From Tenebrio molitor (Eukaryota > Arthropoda > Insecta > Coleoptera > Tenebrionidae), in the NCBI RefSeq assembly GCF_963966145.1, contig NC_091046.1, positions 36,642,001 through 36,706,000 of the forward strand: DNA of 64,000 bases, in the 5' to 3' direction. The notes beneath the pieces are model-generated. The model did not search any database, had not been told where the DNA came from, and was given only the letters and a program-made list of their open reading frames with translations. The position numbers and the translations under genes are program-made. Below are positions 23,104-35,532 of the stretch, piece by piece; position 1 is the first letter of the stretch, and every line of letters starts with the position of its first letter.

Positions 23104-23349
23104 CCGTTCACGTTGTTTTGGCATAATGGGAGGCCATGATTAATTTTTTTAACGTTGAACACACACAGTGCCTGACCTGCGGACCTATCTTCTATTACAA
23201 ACTAGTAAAACTAACAACAATGCATTAGACATTGACAATATTTATAACCCCAATCTTAGAAAAACATAACCTAATTCAACAGACAGCTTTACTACTAAAT
23301 TAAACGCAAAATTTCCATGGCCTCCCATTATGCCAAAACAACGTGAATG
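23104..23349. mobile_element. short copy of the TTTTGGCATAA MITE family
   Basis: The ends are inverted over about 35 bases: CCGTTCACGTTGTTTTGGCA and ATAATGGGAGGCCATG on the left, with the partner ending CGTGAATG on the right. The longer relative is 55282-56315, which shares the ends and the AACCTAATTCAACAGACAGC region. It is 246 bp with no coding capacity. Confidence 0.8.
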
Positions 23350-24353
23350 CATTTTGTTTCTCAATTTTCAGATATTTTTCCATTTTTTTTTTATTTAACG
23401 TAAAAAAGAACCCAACTAACAATTTTTCTTACCCAACAATTTGTATTGCGCCTGATGCTTCTAATAAACTGATTCTACTTCACAGTTGGTGAGGACTACA
23501 TTTATCAAAAATTCAAAATAAGTGTTATCTTCATGATTTTTTTTAAATAACACTCTCAGTTTATTTGTAGTTAAATAATCCTTTGTCAGTAGGTATGTAA
23601 TTTCTATTGATAATTGTTTCAGGTTTTTTTTTTACGTCTTGCGTAGGCAAAATGCATCTGAACATGTAATTTCGTGGCAAGAGCTTATTTATAGATGTTC
23701 TTTGTTTTCTTTTAGGTATGTTGTCGGTACCTCTAACGAAGGTTTCTCATCTGCCGTTATTTTCTTGTCATAATCATAATTATATTCGTCAGTGCACTTC
23801 ACCCGTTTTTCGTGTAATTGTTTCATTGCATGCAAAGTATTTTACATAGATAATTTTTTAAATTAAAAATATGTCTGGGACGAAGAATTATGAAATTAAC
23901 ACGCTTAAAAAAAAGGAAAGGAAAGAGAATATATTTTTTTATTAAAGGCGATATGTATGTATAAACACTTCCCATTCTTTTATCCAATATCACAGTACTT
24001 ATGCGTATTATATTGACACAATAAATGATATTCATATTGATATTAATATTAACAATTAAGTATCCAATTATAATTTTCCGTTATAAAGGTATATTTTGCA
24101 ACAGAATTACAAATTTCAAGCAAGATTTCTAATCTTGATACTTTCTGTTTTATTCTTCTTTGTTCTAGTGATAATTATTTAAGCATTAGATGCGAGAAGA
24201 AGTAGAGTTTAAAACCTTGGGCAGCTTGTTTTGAAAAAAAAAATGTAATTCGGCAGTTGACGATTTTCCAGTATTTAAATTATATTATAATTTAAATCTA
24301 TAATTTGTCAATTGTATTTAGAATATATGATAATTAAGAAATAAAATATAATA
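23350..24353. other. AT-rich intergenic DNA
   Basis: No recognised repeat or coding signal. Confidence 0.4.
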
Positions 24354-24450
24354 CAGGGTTATTCACGTAAGATGACGATCCTGACCAGGTAAAAATGCAA
24401 CCCAAACTACATTTTACAAAGCATGCATTCTGTTTTCGTATTTAAAAATT
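24354..24450. mobile_element. solo tip of a CAGGGT-type element
   Basis: TA at 24352-24353, then CAGGGTTATTCACGTAAGAT. The first 15 bases match the tips at 13639 and 57577, but the sequence inward differs. The other end was not found. Confidence 0.4.
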
Positions 24451-24688
24451 AAATCAAGAATCCAAGAAGGTATTCTATTAGTTTGAAAGTTATATCTGTC
24501 ATTGCATTTTTCATTCACATTTAGTATTTGAAAATATTTTCGAACGATGACAGAACCGACATGATCCTACTTACCCATTACTTTTTTGGTTTTAATTGCT
24601 TATTATTAGTACATATTAAATCGTACTTTGTTAAAAGAGATATTTTTCTGCCAGAACTTGACATTCATTAGGCTGACGTTAAAAGCTA

Positions 24689-25078
24689 TAATCTGTTTCA
24701 AAATCAAAAATCCACCATCTGTTGAATTATGCTGGCAGAAAAAAAGAAATCACTAGAATAAGATTTATTTTTTTGGGTTGGCCCAACCTCCCGCCAAAAT
24801 TCGACATTGAATTGTTGAGTTTATTTACGTAACACAAAATAATTATTATGTACCTACAAAAAGGTGGTAGCTACCATATCATACCTTTTGAGTGAAATAA
24901 TAAATTGAGAATTAAAAAACACTATGAACTACGCCCGAAACGACTGTCAACAATTTTCTTTCATAACCCCTTTTTTTAACACTTGCAGACAAACTAAAAA
25001 CAAAAGTTGGCGACGTTGTCGGTTGTATTTTCGAGGTAAAATGCAGTGTTGGTGGATTTTTGATTTTGAAACAGATTA
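24689..25078. mobile_element. 390-bp TA-flanked MITE
   Basis: Inverted ends of about 30 bases start TAATCTGTTTCAAAATCAAA and continue AATCCACCA. TA lies outside both ends (24687-24688 and 25079-25080). The interior is AT-rich without a frame of note. Confidence 0.85.
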
Positions 25079-25080
25079 TA

Positions 25081-27020
25081 TCTAAGTTTTAAGTGCTTAT
25101 CATAATGTAATATGGATCCAGATAGCTCTATAAATCGTTCAAATAGTAAAAGGTTAATAAAAAATGTAGTTGTATTACATAATTAATTTCATCTGATAAC
25201 ATTTAACCATATTTTACATGGTTTTTGTACCAGAATAATTGTCTGATTAATAAATTGTAAAAATCTTCATCTGGATAAAATTGTTATGAAAATCGTTTGT
25301 TTTATTTTACAAACAAAAATTTAATCGGTATCATCTAGACAGTTGTTGCGAAATTAATAACATGGTACAATAATATGAATCTGCTTTCCCAGCATGATTT
25401 CACGGATAATTTTTCTCGTGAATAACAATGTAAAAAATATATAATCAATACAAAATGTGCCCTGCAATTCTAACATAGTTTGGTGGATCAAAGTTATCAT
25501 TAAATTCGGAGTTTGGTACGCAGTAATAATAATAATACCGAACTGATCACTCACGGTGACTACCTTGAAATCCCAGAAATTTTTTATTTGTCGGCCGGTA
25601 TCTTCTACGTCGGAATAAAACGCAAAATCACGATTTTACCGGTGTTTCGATTTGAAAATATTTGCACGCTTCCCATAGACACAATAGGTTTGAACTGATA
25701 AAAACTGTTGAAATCGCTTCGAAGAGGACCTGTTTCTGTAATGCAACCACATTTCAATTAACTTGCAATTTTGCGTGCACTTGCTGGTTTAATGTGAGAA
25801 ATTGGCCAGCGTTATGCAAATATGTATATCGACGAAAAACATATTTTTCAAAGTCAGATTGAAATATGTACCGAAAATGTTAGTTAGTCTTCAGTGGCGT
25901 GACAGTCGGAGTGGTCTCGTGTGGGAGCCTCGCCGAGAGCTTTTCATTATAATAATTCTCACTTCATTTCGGAGTCGACCAGAGAACGGGTTAGTAAATT
26001 TGGGTGTTAATTTTCAGGCAGTTAATTATTTCGTGTGAGCCGGCGTGCAGCACACCTTTCTTCTGCTGAAAATCATAAATCGGGGGGAATTCAAGCAAAT
26101 TCCCAAAAGCGGACCGCGACGGTGCTAAAACTGGTTTCAGCGCCCCTGCTATATTTATCACCGCCACCGTTTCGTGTTGCATGCTCAAGTTGCCTAAACG
26201 ACTCCAGTTTCAGTTTACCAAACAGTAAAAACAAACCGCAAATGCAAATAAAAATAAATTGTTAAATGTCTTAAGTCGCGTTTCAGAGCACGGCCATCGA
26301 GTTCGACCTGTTCACGCCATCTCCGCTGGAAAAACTTGGCATTCTTGGCTATAACATCGCAGACTAGGCCATGTTTATTAACAAACCTCGCTTCTAGACC
26401 AAACTGTTGGCGGCTTTATTTTGTTATTTATTAGACCTCCGATTTATGGCGTCTATGCAAGTGTTTTAGATCCGACCGCAAACCACACCGCAAGATCGCC
26501 TTTCAATAACTCGGCGCTAGTTCGTTTAATAAAGCTAAAGGTTTTGGTTTTTGTAAAAAATAACGTAATTAAATCGTATCGTCACTATCACCACTGACAG
26601 GAAAAAACTCGTATTTTCGTCGTTTTTATTTGTTTCGAGAATTTCTAAGAAATAATATAATTGGAATATTTACAGAGATGCGAAGGCAACACAAAGTAAT
26701 ATCTATTGTGATCAGATTACACTACGACATCTATGTAAATGTATAATGAAGTCATGCAAAACCACAACAAAGACTAATATAATATGTGTGGTGCGGTATA
26801 GTTACCTACGAATAAAAACAAATTCTTGCTGTTCCTTGTGTTCATTTTAAGGTTGCACTTATTACAAACACAGAATCCTAAAAAAGATCTTCTAATAGAT
26901 CTTCTAATTAACTGGTTTTTAGTAGTTAAAATGAATTTAAAAATCTAGTCTTAAATTCTTTTAGTCTTAACGTAAGTTATATTAAATGCCAAGTGTAAAA
27001 TAAACAAGGCCAAAGAATAT
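25081..27020. other. intergenic DNA with a GC-raised part at 25.9-26.5 kb
   Basis: No transposon ends were seen. From about 25890 to 26530 GC rises and several short unrecognised frames overlap on both strands, as chance would give. This stretch is a candidate for host regulatory DNA. Confidence 0.4.
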
Positions 27021-27021
27021 A

Positions 27022-27130
27022 CAGGGTGCCTTAAAATTCGCGGAACAGCTTAGCAGTACGTTGTAAGTATGTAGTCATTAAAATATCAGGTAAAAATGTT
27101 TAAAAAATCTATCTTTTTTGTAGGGATGCA
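27022..27130. mobile_element. solo tip of a CAGGGT-type element
   Basis: TA at 27020-27021, then CAGGGTGCCTTAAAATTCGC. The style fits the Tc1/mariner elements elsewhere in the window, but no opposite end is visible within a kilobase. Confidence 0.4.
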
Positions 27131-27593
27131 CACCTATTTGTTACACTAAATGTGGCAACATTTAAAAACATTCTATTTATCCCAATAATCTGCAAATGTT
27201 TCGTTTTTTGTATCCATGGAAATAAGAAAGAAGAATCAAGGCCATGTTGCCATATGTAAATAAAATAAGTAAATACATAATTATTGCAAACTTGATCACA
27301 ACCATTCACAATTATGTATTATACCACTGGTTAGTAAAAAATTTTCATAATGAAATAAATGCACGTTTTGAGCCCCCATACCTTCAAATTTAAAATATAT
27401 AAAATTTATTTATTATTATGTATTGAACTCTTGGTATTTTGCATAATTTCAACTATCAAAATAAAATTCTGTTAAAATTAGTTTGAAAGTTGTTTTCGTT
27501 TTGGAGAGCAGGATCTCGATTATAAAATATTGTGGAAGGACATAAAGTATGTGCACTGGCTGAGAAATGACAACATAAAACTTTGATATACAG

Positions 27594-27837
27594 CATTTAC
27601 GATTGTTTCAAATTCGGACTGTCTGTGAAAATCTGACATTTTAGTTGGCAATACATATTGTGATTTGGCATAATAAATCTATTTTAGGTTGTAATTGAAT
27701 TGCACTAAACCAATTACAGAATTGACAATAAGATGAATACAAGTATTTAACAACGAAACGTCTTATGACAGGACCTGACGCTAACCTAACAAAAAAATGT
27801 CTTGGCCTGCTGCGTGTTTAAAACAATCGTGAACGGC
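27594..27837. mobile_element. deleted copy of the 355-bp MITE
   Basis: Matches 54436-54790 in the same orientation at both ends (TTTACGATTGTTTCAAATTC, TTTTAGTTGGCAATAC, GACAGGACCTGACG, CGTGTTTAAAACAATCGTGA). It lacks about 110 bases of the middle and is more diverged than the other two copies. Confidence 0.8.
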
Positions 27838-27854
27838 TAATACATAGTATAATA

Positions 27855-28560
27855 CAGGGTGATTTTGGAAGTTGCCCGGATATTTTAACCAGTCATAGAA
27901 GTCCACAATACGTAACGATTGAGCCAATAATGCCTGATATTTTTCGACAAGAAAAGGGATAAAAGTTTTTCAAAAAAACTTAGGAAGCCATTGAATTTTA
28001 TAAAAAAATAAGTCAAAATCATAGTGTAATATTTTGTTCTTACTTAATTCAAAATTAAATCACTTTGACAAGAACAATTTAAATCGCAAATAGCTTTCAC
28101 CAACCTGGAGAAAACCGATATGGTTTTCATATATGGCCCGTGCTAGCACGGCAAATCTACGGTGAAAGGTTTCCTCGAAGGATACTTCCCAACGTTGTGC
28201 AGCATCTTCGCGATTTTGGGCGTTTTGAAATGAATAAGTGTGATCTTGGAGGCCGAGAAGATCGCATTTTAGTTGCAGAAGAAGAAGTTTCTCACGAAAT
28301 CCAAGAGCATCACTTCCAGCAGTCATTTTCAATTAACGTGTCAGTCGAGAATGTTGAAAATCACCTCGTAGGTCTGCATGTCTTACCTGGCCGTTGGAAT
28401 GGAGACGGTTGTCTTCAATTTTTAAACGAAGTTTTGCCTGAATTACTCGAGTATATTCCTCTAGTAATTCGACGAGAAATGTGATACCTTCATGATGGTG
28501 CACCGCCTCATTACGTTCAAAACGCCGCTCAGAAAATTCGTGAAAACAGAGGCATCATGA
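27855..28560 (+). mobile_element. truncated rosa-like mariner element
   Basis: TA at 27853-27854 and CAGGGTGATTTTGGAAGTTG form the left end, about 240 bases before the transposase start. The right end and the last third of the gene are missing. Confidence 0.7.
28096..28560 (+). pseudogene. mariner-like (rosa-type) transposase, decayed
   Basis: The reading starts FTNLEKTDMVFIYG and shifts frame after a TAG near 28142 to ARQIYGERFPRRILPNVVQH and LRDFGRFE, the N-terminal helix-turn-helix. It then joins directly to GLHVLPGRWNGDGCLQFLNE and VLPELLEYIPLVIRREM, a TGA at 28482, and YLHDGAPPHYVQNAA. The last holds the second catalytic aspartate in the usual HDGAPPH context. The segment with the first catalytic aspartate is deleted, and the end with the SPD motif is absent. 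The family order is that of insect mariner-like transposases with FxHDGAPxH. Two internal deletions, a frameshift and two stops make it a pseudogene. Confidence 0.85.
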
Positions 28561-31500
28561 ATTGAGTTTGGGTTTCTAGTACACGTCTTGCTGAAGTTTG
28601 CATTGTAAACGATGGCAGGTTTTTTGAGCAACTTCTTTACCTTTACTGACAATTACAGTATTTTTGCTTTCTTGTTTAAGCGTTTATTGTCTTCAGGCAG
28701 TATTATTTCATCACTTTACAAATTATATCAAAAATTTATGATGAAAATTGAAACTCAAAAAACTTTAACCACAAAAATCCAACATAACTTCGAATGAGAG
28801 AAAAACTTAACATTTTAGGTTGGTCGTACGTCAAAACTGCCCGCTAAATGTGAAAATTTTCAGCGGTTCTCAAACAAACTGATTCCTTTGATTTTCTTGT
28901 AAACCATCGATATTTGTATGTATAAGGCAAGTTGCCTTATTATTTATTTTGCCTTCTTTTAACACGTACTACCTTACGTTAAAATATCTGCAAAACTTTC
29001 AAAATCAGACTAGTGCATTATGACGTCACGAGTAACTTTTGTGGAGGGAAAAAATTCAAACTTTTGTTTTAAATGGCAACGACGCAATCTACTATACAAA
29101 TTAGTCAGTTCTACCAACCTTGGGGTTGATTATAATAGGAAATTTCCAATTTTTTATTCACAAAAACAAAAATTTTTAAGAGATCTGTGGGGAATAGAAA
29201 TTATGTGGAAATATTTAACTTCAAGGTTTAATAACCGGTAATTGTCATGTGGGTAGATGTCTACCTGTGGTGAAACAATACTTTTTTTTGGCTATTTTTT
29301 TCGTGAAAAAAACAGTTGATATTGACATTTTTGTCTACAAGGCACAATTTACTAATGTCAAATACACCTCGGGACTAGGGGTTCTTTGAGGTGGGGCGCA
29401 GAATTTTTCAAATATCTTGATTAATTTGATCAGAAGAGTCAAACAATATTTTCCTATATAATAATATGACTCATGTTTCATGATTGATTCTAGTTTCTCC
29501 GAAAATTTACAAGACGTTTTTGGCAGATGAAAAAGAAATACTGGCATGCTTTCACTATTTTGATATTTATTTTCATTTTAGAATGCAGTGGTTGATGTTT
29601 CATTTAATGTTCATTTAATCATGTTCTCTGTGTAATCTTTTATTAATCGCTCCAAATTCTACTTTGCATTTTAGAGACATTTCTGTCATAACTAGATTTT
29701 TGTGCAAGACATGAAGTAAGTACTCACGTGAGACTCTCGATTTACGATCCTTCTAATCGACGATGAGCTAATTGCTTTTTAATCACGATGTATGAAAGAT
29801 TAGACTTGCCCTTAATAAAGTTCATTTCGGTTTTGACGTGATTTGGGGTTGTTCCTTTTCTCATAAAATATTTTATTGTGCCATTTATGGTTTACTGTAT
29901 TGTTGGCGATGGTGAATACATTATAAACTGAAATTTTGTTTGAATAAAATCAATTAAAAATTTTTGGAAGTATCAAATTCCAAAAAATCTTTTGTATGAA
30001 TCCAATATGTACTGTACCTAGTGATTCTGTCTAGTACTTCTCCTGGATGAATTAATTTGTTTCACATACGCATTGTAAATTTCTTTGGTGGAGAACGAAA
30101 TAATTTTGACATTTTCGAGATCCGTCTGTTCTTTTTATTAACTTTCGAACCACTTTCACCCGACATAATATTGCAAAATTCCCGTCATAATGTATTCATT
30201 CAATTTGTCAGTCTGGTATAAAATTTTGTCCACATCTGGCGTTTACGTATGGGTACTAACTGTTAATTGAATCGAGCGCTCACTCATGCGATAATGTTTT
30301 ATCAATGCTGTTGGTTTTGATGTGTTATCCGATGAAAGATGGAGGTGAGGCTTGGGGCTGAAAATATCTGTCTTTTGTAGATTCCATCGGACCGTGCGTC
30401 ATATTTGCATACTGGAAGGCATGTCTTCGCATAAGCCATCGCTGTCAACAGCAGTTTGCGGCGGGACAAGCGCGGCATCACTTCTTCGTGCGAACCCTGC
30501 CATAATGACTACATTACCTCTGCGATTGAACCATGAGCGCGACTAACGCGCCGACAAACACACCTGAAAAATCCAAGTAAATACGTATAACTCGATTACG
30601 GTCACCTACTGTAAAACCGCACGACCAGCTCAATCGTCCTTTAGTCCTGTGACGTCTGCGACGAGATCTCATCTGGATGGATATGGTGATAATGGCCTGC
30701 GAGCGAAGTTACAACTTTATTATTATTCTTTGTGTTGGGGTCGCACCCGATACTCCAAGTGAGCCGTCAACGGCCATTGTCCGGGGAATTTTGAAGAGAT
30801 TTGTGCCGCGGCAAAGGACACAGATGTTAAATAGGCGACTTTCCGCGATTATTGACTGACGACGGGTTTACACCGCCGACAACTCATTATTGTCGACACG
30901 ATCAATCGCAGCATTGCCAGCCTTTCAATGCGGTTTATTGTTCCGAGCAGGTCGACGATATGGTCGCTAATTAGTTTTATTAAGTTATAAAGTACAAGAA
31001 CAATCCAGACGTTCATTATACTCGATGTAAAAAAACATTCCTCGACAAAAACGTAGAAATTGGTATTGGTTTTGCTATTCACAATTTTCTTTTTTTATTT
31101 TATACACATAACTCTGCTGAGTTATTGCCTATTAAAATCAGATACTCTCCATGAAAATTGTTATTATGTAAAATACTTATTGATTATGTTAAAGTCTAAT
31201 CGTAATCAGCAATTTGCCGCAACTGCCGGAGGGTCGCACTAGTTTATTTACCAGTATCACGGTATAAATAGTTTTTACTTGGTTCTACGAGTAGTTCGTT
31301 AATTCCTAAAGTTAAAAAAACCTTCTTAACATCCAAAATTATACATACGAGTATAATCAAAAATCATTCTTAATTATGATTGTCGTAAACTATGTTTGAG
31401 TTTATTGAAATACAATACACACCTGTATTTCAAATTTACTTTTTCCATGTTCAGTAAGGAAATGCAAGTAAGGTGATAAGGTCGAAAAAACGTGTTCAAG

Positions 31501-33045
31501 ATAAAATCAAAAGCTGAACAAAACCTAAAGACAAATGGTTTTCCAAATGGCGGGTGTGCGAATGTCTCTGTATGTAATTTTCTTTCGTTCAACATAACTT
31601 CTGCAAAAATGCAACGATTTGAATAGTTTCTGAATAAAGTATTTGTTTCATCAGAAACTTCAAACCTGGTGTTAATTGCTTTTAGAAAAATATACTGCAT
31701 TTTATAAATTTGTTTCTTTCTAATTTCTGATACAATATTTTTTTTGTTCATTTTGTACTCTATTTACATTTGATCCATTTATTTTTTCAGTAGAATTTTT
31801 AATATCATATAACATAAAGTTCTTTTCCCAACAGGTGCGAGATGAACGGTGGTAAGTGATCGTTACAATGGTGTTGTTACTTACTATCCGTTTATTAAAC
31901 TCCCGCACTGTCAGTGTCAAATTTTTGATTTTTTTTTTGGAGTGTACCTCTGGTGACGTACCTTTTCAATTGCCTGTATACAAAATCTAGTTATGAGAAC
32001 GTCAACAAGAAAAGTTTGGTTATATTAATGGAGTTAATTCTCTTCTTTCCAAACAATAATTAACAATTGGGTGCTTCTCTCTGGCCGTTAACAGTATTCT
32101 TTTACATTTCATATCTTCTTCTTGTTCAGCCATTTCGTGTAAGTAATATTTCGAATGAAAGAAAGCGAATTTATTAAACTTAACTTCAAATTGAAATTTT
32201 AAATTTTTGCGCCAACGTTAAAGTAAAAATTACTAGCCTCAGAACGGCAGAGCGGCAACTTGCAAACACTTTGACACTGCGGGTGTTTAGTAAATGGATA
32301 GTAGTTAAATGCACATATTAAGGGTGACATCATTATGTTGGCATTCTTAAAATTTTTCAAAATACTCTACTAAATTTGTATTTTGATACCCAATATTATT
32401 TAGTGTCCATAAACGTCTATGTACCGTATAAGAACGTCCTGACATATTCTAGAAAAACTGTTTTTGTTAAAAATTATTTTCAAAAATGTTACAGTGTGCT
32501 TTTTACGCTGCCCTGCATTCATGTGTACAGTTCTCATTGTATAAATATTTATCTTATTCCTCTTACTCTGTGAAAATTAAGAGAAATTATAGAATTGCTG
32601 GAATTCCATTGACTCCAAACTATTATTATTATTATCACATTTTTATTTAAATTGGTGCCGCTAACTTTAAGGCCATTGTCGCACTTGCGCATTTCTATGT
32701 GAAAGTGACATTTCAAATTGTATATAATGTCAACTTTGTCTTTGTTTTGTGACCTGACCTGTCAACCTAAAACCAAAAGGTTCCCATGTGATTGGAGTGG
32801 CATATTTTTGAAGCGGGATTTACAATCCAATTATTGGTTGGCACTACAGTACAGTTTAATTTTTTTTGCCGTTAATTTTTACTCTCATAATCTAACATTT
32901 TGTTTCTGTTAATGTTATAACATCAGATATCTATCAAATAAACCAACAAAACATATACTGTTTGAATGTTGCAAATAGCCGAATAAAAAATGTTCTTAAT
33001 TTGTATTGCCAACTCAAATAATAAATAGTCGTTCTTGATCACTTG
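28561..33045. other. single-copy-like intergenic DNA
   Basis: No element ends or transposase motifs were recognised over 4.5 kb. From about 30300 to 31000 GC is raised and CG dinucleotides are frequent; frames of 60-64 codons there (30352-30546, 30677-30859) are unrecognised. The remainder is AT-rich with short frames only. A 125-codon minus-strand frame at 31374-31751 lies in low-GC sequence and looks like chance. Confidence 0.4.
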
Positions 33046-33047
33046 TA

Positions 33048-33223
33048 TCGGGTGTTCATCTAAGTTTATCCTTAAAAAGTTGGCGTTGAAGAGTCGATTG
33101 TGAATACACCACTCGTGTAAAAATAAGATTTAAACAGATGATCCGTGATCTGTAATCCGTATAGTGCGTTCACAATCGACTCTTCAACGTCAACTTTGAG
33201 GATAAATTTAAATGAACGCACGA
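33048..33223. mobile_element. MITE of the GGCGTTGAAGAG family, copy B
   Basis: The ends TCGGGTGTTCATCTAAGTTT and its partner (read inward TCGTGCGTTCATTTAAATTT) are inverted and TA-flanked (33046-33047, 33224-33225). The core words GGCGTTGAAGAGTCGATTGT and the inverted ACAATCGACTCTTCAACG stand inside each end. It is 176 bp. Confidence 0.85.
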
Positions 33224-33225
33224 TA

Positions 33226-33807
33226 TGTTAGTAGAATGATCATCACATTTGACAAAGAGAATATAATAACAATTATTTGCTCAATTATTTGTTCATTATC
33301 ATGAAATTTTGGATCTTTCGATATCGTTTTGTGCGATAGTTTTCTCATTTGTTGTAGTTGACAGTTTTAACAAGGAGCTTTAAATTGTGAATTTTAGTTC
33401 TTTAAATTTTAGTAGAAGAATACATGGACTTTCCTGGAATCAACAGCATTTCAGTGGTTGATAATGGTGATTTTAACAATATTCGGTTCCATCTTAGAGT
33501 CAAAGATTCTATCAGCGCTACAGAATGATCTCCATTCTCGCTACACCTGAGCCCATTCTTTAGAAGGGCTCTTAAAATATTATTCGCAAAATCAATCAAA
33601 AATCTAATATATTTATAACTTAATGCCAAAGGAGTTCATTTTGAAAAGAGTTAAGTGTATCAGAGGTGAAGAATGTTTTTGCTATTATTTATTACGAAGT
33701 GATTTTGATGCAACCTGAATTATTTTAATAAAGGAATAGATGAAGTCCCTTTTGCGCAAATTACTAGACCAACATTACGAGTAATATTTTTTTTTTTTTA
33801 AGTCATA
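33226..33807. other. AT-rich DNA, nothing recognised
   Basis: Between the MITE and the mariner-like element there is no repeat or protein motif that I can name. Confidence 0.4.
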
Positions 33808-34116
33808 TACAGTGTGGAAAGTCTAACTGGAATAAAACTCACAACTTGAACATAGGCGATTTTTGTAAAAAATCCCGAGACAGGTCAATTTTTGTTTTGC
33901 TTTGCCCACATTCTGGCGCATATGGTTTTTGCATATCTGCTCCCAGAAGTGCGCAACCACCCCTAACTTTTTTTTCAAATGGAAGGGTATGCCAAGAGTC
34001 ATCTCGTTTGAAAGGCCACTTCGCAAGAAATACCACGCACTTGTTTCCAGAATATTTTCAGAGCCTACGTGCTAGAAAAATAAAAACCAATTTTATAAGT
34101 TGAATACTACGAGTAT

Positions 34117-35040
34117 TTAATGCAACAAATGTTCAAAATGGGCACCGTTTCTTTCTTGGCAAATTGCAAATCGATAGCCTTACGTTGTAGGTACTTGTAA
34201 ATTTCCGGTGTGATTTGCCCAATTTCATGCCTAATACGTTGCTTAAAGTCCTCAATATTGTTCGGTTTTGTTACATAGATCTTAATTTTGAAATATCCCC
34301 ATAAAAAAGAGTCGACGGGAGTAAAATCCGGAGATCTTGGCGGCTATTCAACTTGACCTCTTCTTTCAGCCCATCGATTGGGAAAAACTTCGTCTAAATA
34401 TCTACGAACGATCTTCTTTTATCGAGTAAATCTGGATCTAACGGATTTGGAAGTAAGGCCGGTAACGCTGGCATGAGATCTTCTTGCAGCAACGTAAAAT
34501 ATGTTGTTCCATCAACATTACCATCTAAGAATACTAGCTCTAATATTCGATCACCTATTATTCCAGCTCCTACATTGAGTTTTTGCGGGAACTGAGTATG
34601 AGTCTCTTTCATCCAATGAGGGTTATGGTCAGCTCAGCCCAATAACAATAACGGTGGCGATTAAGTTCACCATGTAAGGTCAAAGTACTTTCGTCTGAAA
34701 AAACTATGGATGCTAATTACATCTGGTTATTGTCGATCAGGTTCATCATTTGGTCGCAAAATTAGATTCCGCGGTCCGGGTCATCGTCAGCTAATTCTTG
34801 GACCATCTGCATCTTGTAAGGATGTAGCTTTGCAGATCTAAGCATTTTCAGGACAGTAGTTGATATCGTAGACTGATATCGTTGTCACGGGCTAGTTGCC
34901 GGCCTGGAGTCACCGGATTTTCTTGACTAGTGAGTACACGTTTAGCCTAGTATCCTCTCCAACAGTGGGTTCTGGCTGTCTGGGCACAACCCTTACATGA
35001 CCCAAGTTCCGATATTGTGCCTCAATCTTGCTTAGGCAAA
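34117..35040 (-). pseudogene. mariner-like transposase, nearly full length but broken
   Basis: On the minus strand, fragments in changing frames follow the whole protein: ENPVTPGRQLARDNDIS, then MLRSAKLHPYKMQMVQELAD (near 34830), then FCDQMMNLIDNNQM, IVFSDESTLTLHGELNRHR with the first catalytic aspartate, QFPQKLNVGAGIIGDRI and VFLDGNVDGTTYFTLLQEDL, then the region matching the LDEVFPNRW ... PRSPD part, and CQERNGAHFEHLLH before the stop at 34117-34119. It belongs to the insect mariner-like group whose usual pattern is FPQKVNVWAGIVGD. The region with the second catalytic aspartate cannot be read. Several stops and frameshifts exclude activity. The N-terminal helix-turn-helix is only faintly visible near 35000. 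Confidence 0.85.
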
Positions 35041-35137
35041 AGGCAATCAAGGCTTTTGAAAAAAGGTACTATAAGATAAAATTGTTTTTTTAGCACGTAG
35101 GCTTTGAAAATATTCAGGAAACAAATAGTGCGTTGTA

Positions 35138-35367
35138 CAGGGTCATTATAAATGATTGTCCCATCGCAGTTGGCGTTGAAAACCCACACAAATTTGGGAT
35201 GTGCCGCTAGCTTCGCAACGTTAGACAAACTAGTAGACAAATTTACACTACTGCCAGCAGCTATACCTATCGGCGATGCTAGTCTCACTCATGTTATAAA
35301 GCTTGCGGCACATTCAACTACGTCACCAACGCCTACTGCGATGAGACAATAATTTATAATTACCCCG
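35138..35367. mobile_element. 230-bp MITE, copy 2, nested
   Basis: Same family and length as 12613-12842 but inverted relative to it. TA flanks (35136-35137, 35368-35369). It interrupts the right arm of the mariner-like element at the word GTGCGTTGTATTTC, seen uninterrupted (with one change) at about 6490. Confidence 0.9.
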
Positions 35368-35532
35368 TATTTCTTGCGAAGTGGCCTTTCAAACAAGGTA
35401 TCACTTGGCATACCCTTCCATTTGAAACAAAAATAGGGGTGGTTGCGCACTTCCGGGAGCAGATATGCAAAACTATATGTGCCAGAATGTAGGCAAAGAA
35501 AAACAAAAATTGACCTGTTTCGGGATTTTTTA

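Noticed and set aside
30352..30859. Short frames in the 30.3-31.0 kb GC-raised patch as exons
   Set aside because: They are only 60-64 codons, show no motif or convincing splice sites, and frames of this length are expected at this composition.
31374..31751. 125-codon minus-strand frame
   Set aside because: It lies in AT-rich DNA, has no recognisable motif, begins with a run of lysine/asparagine codons, and is as expected for an occasional chance frame in 64 kb.
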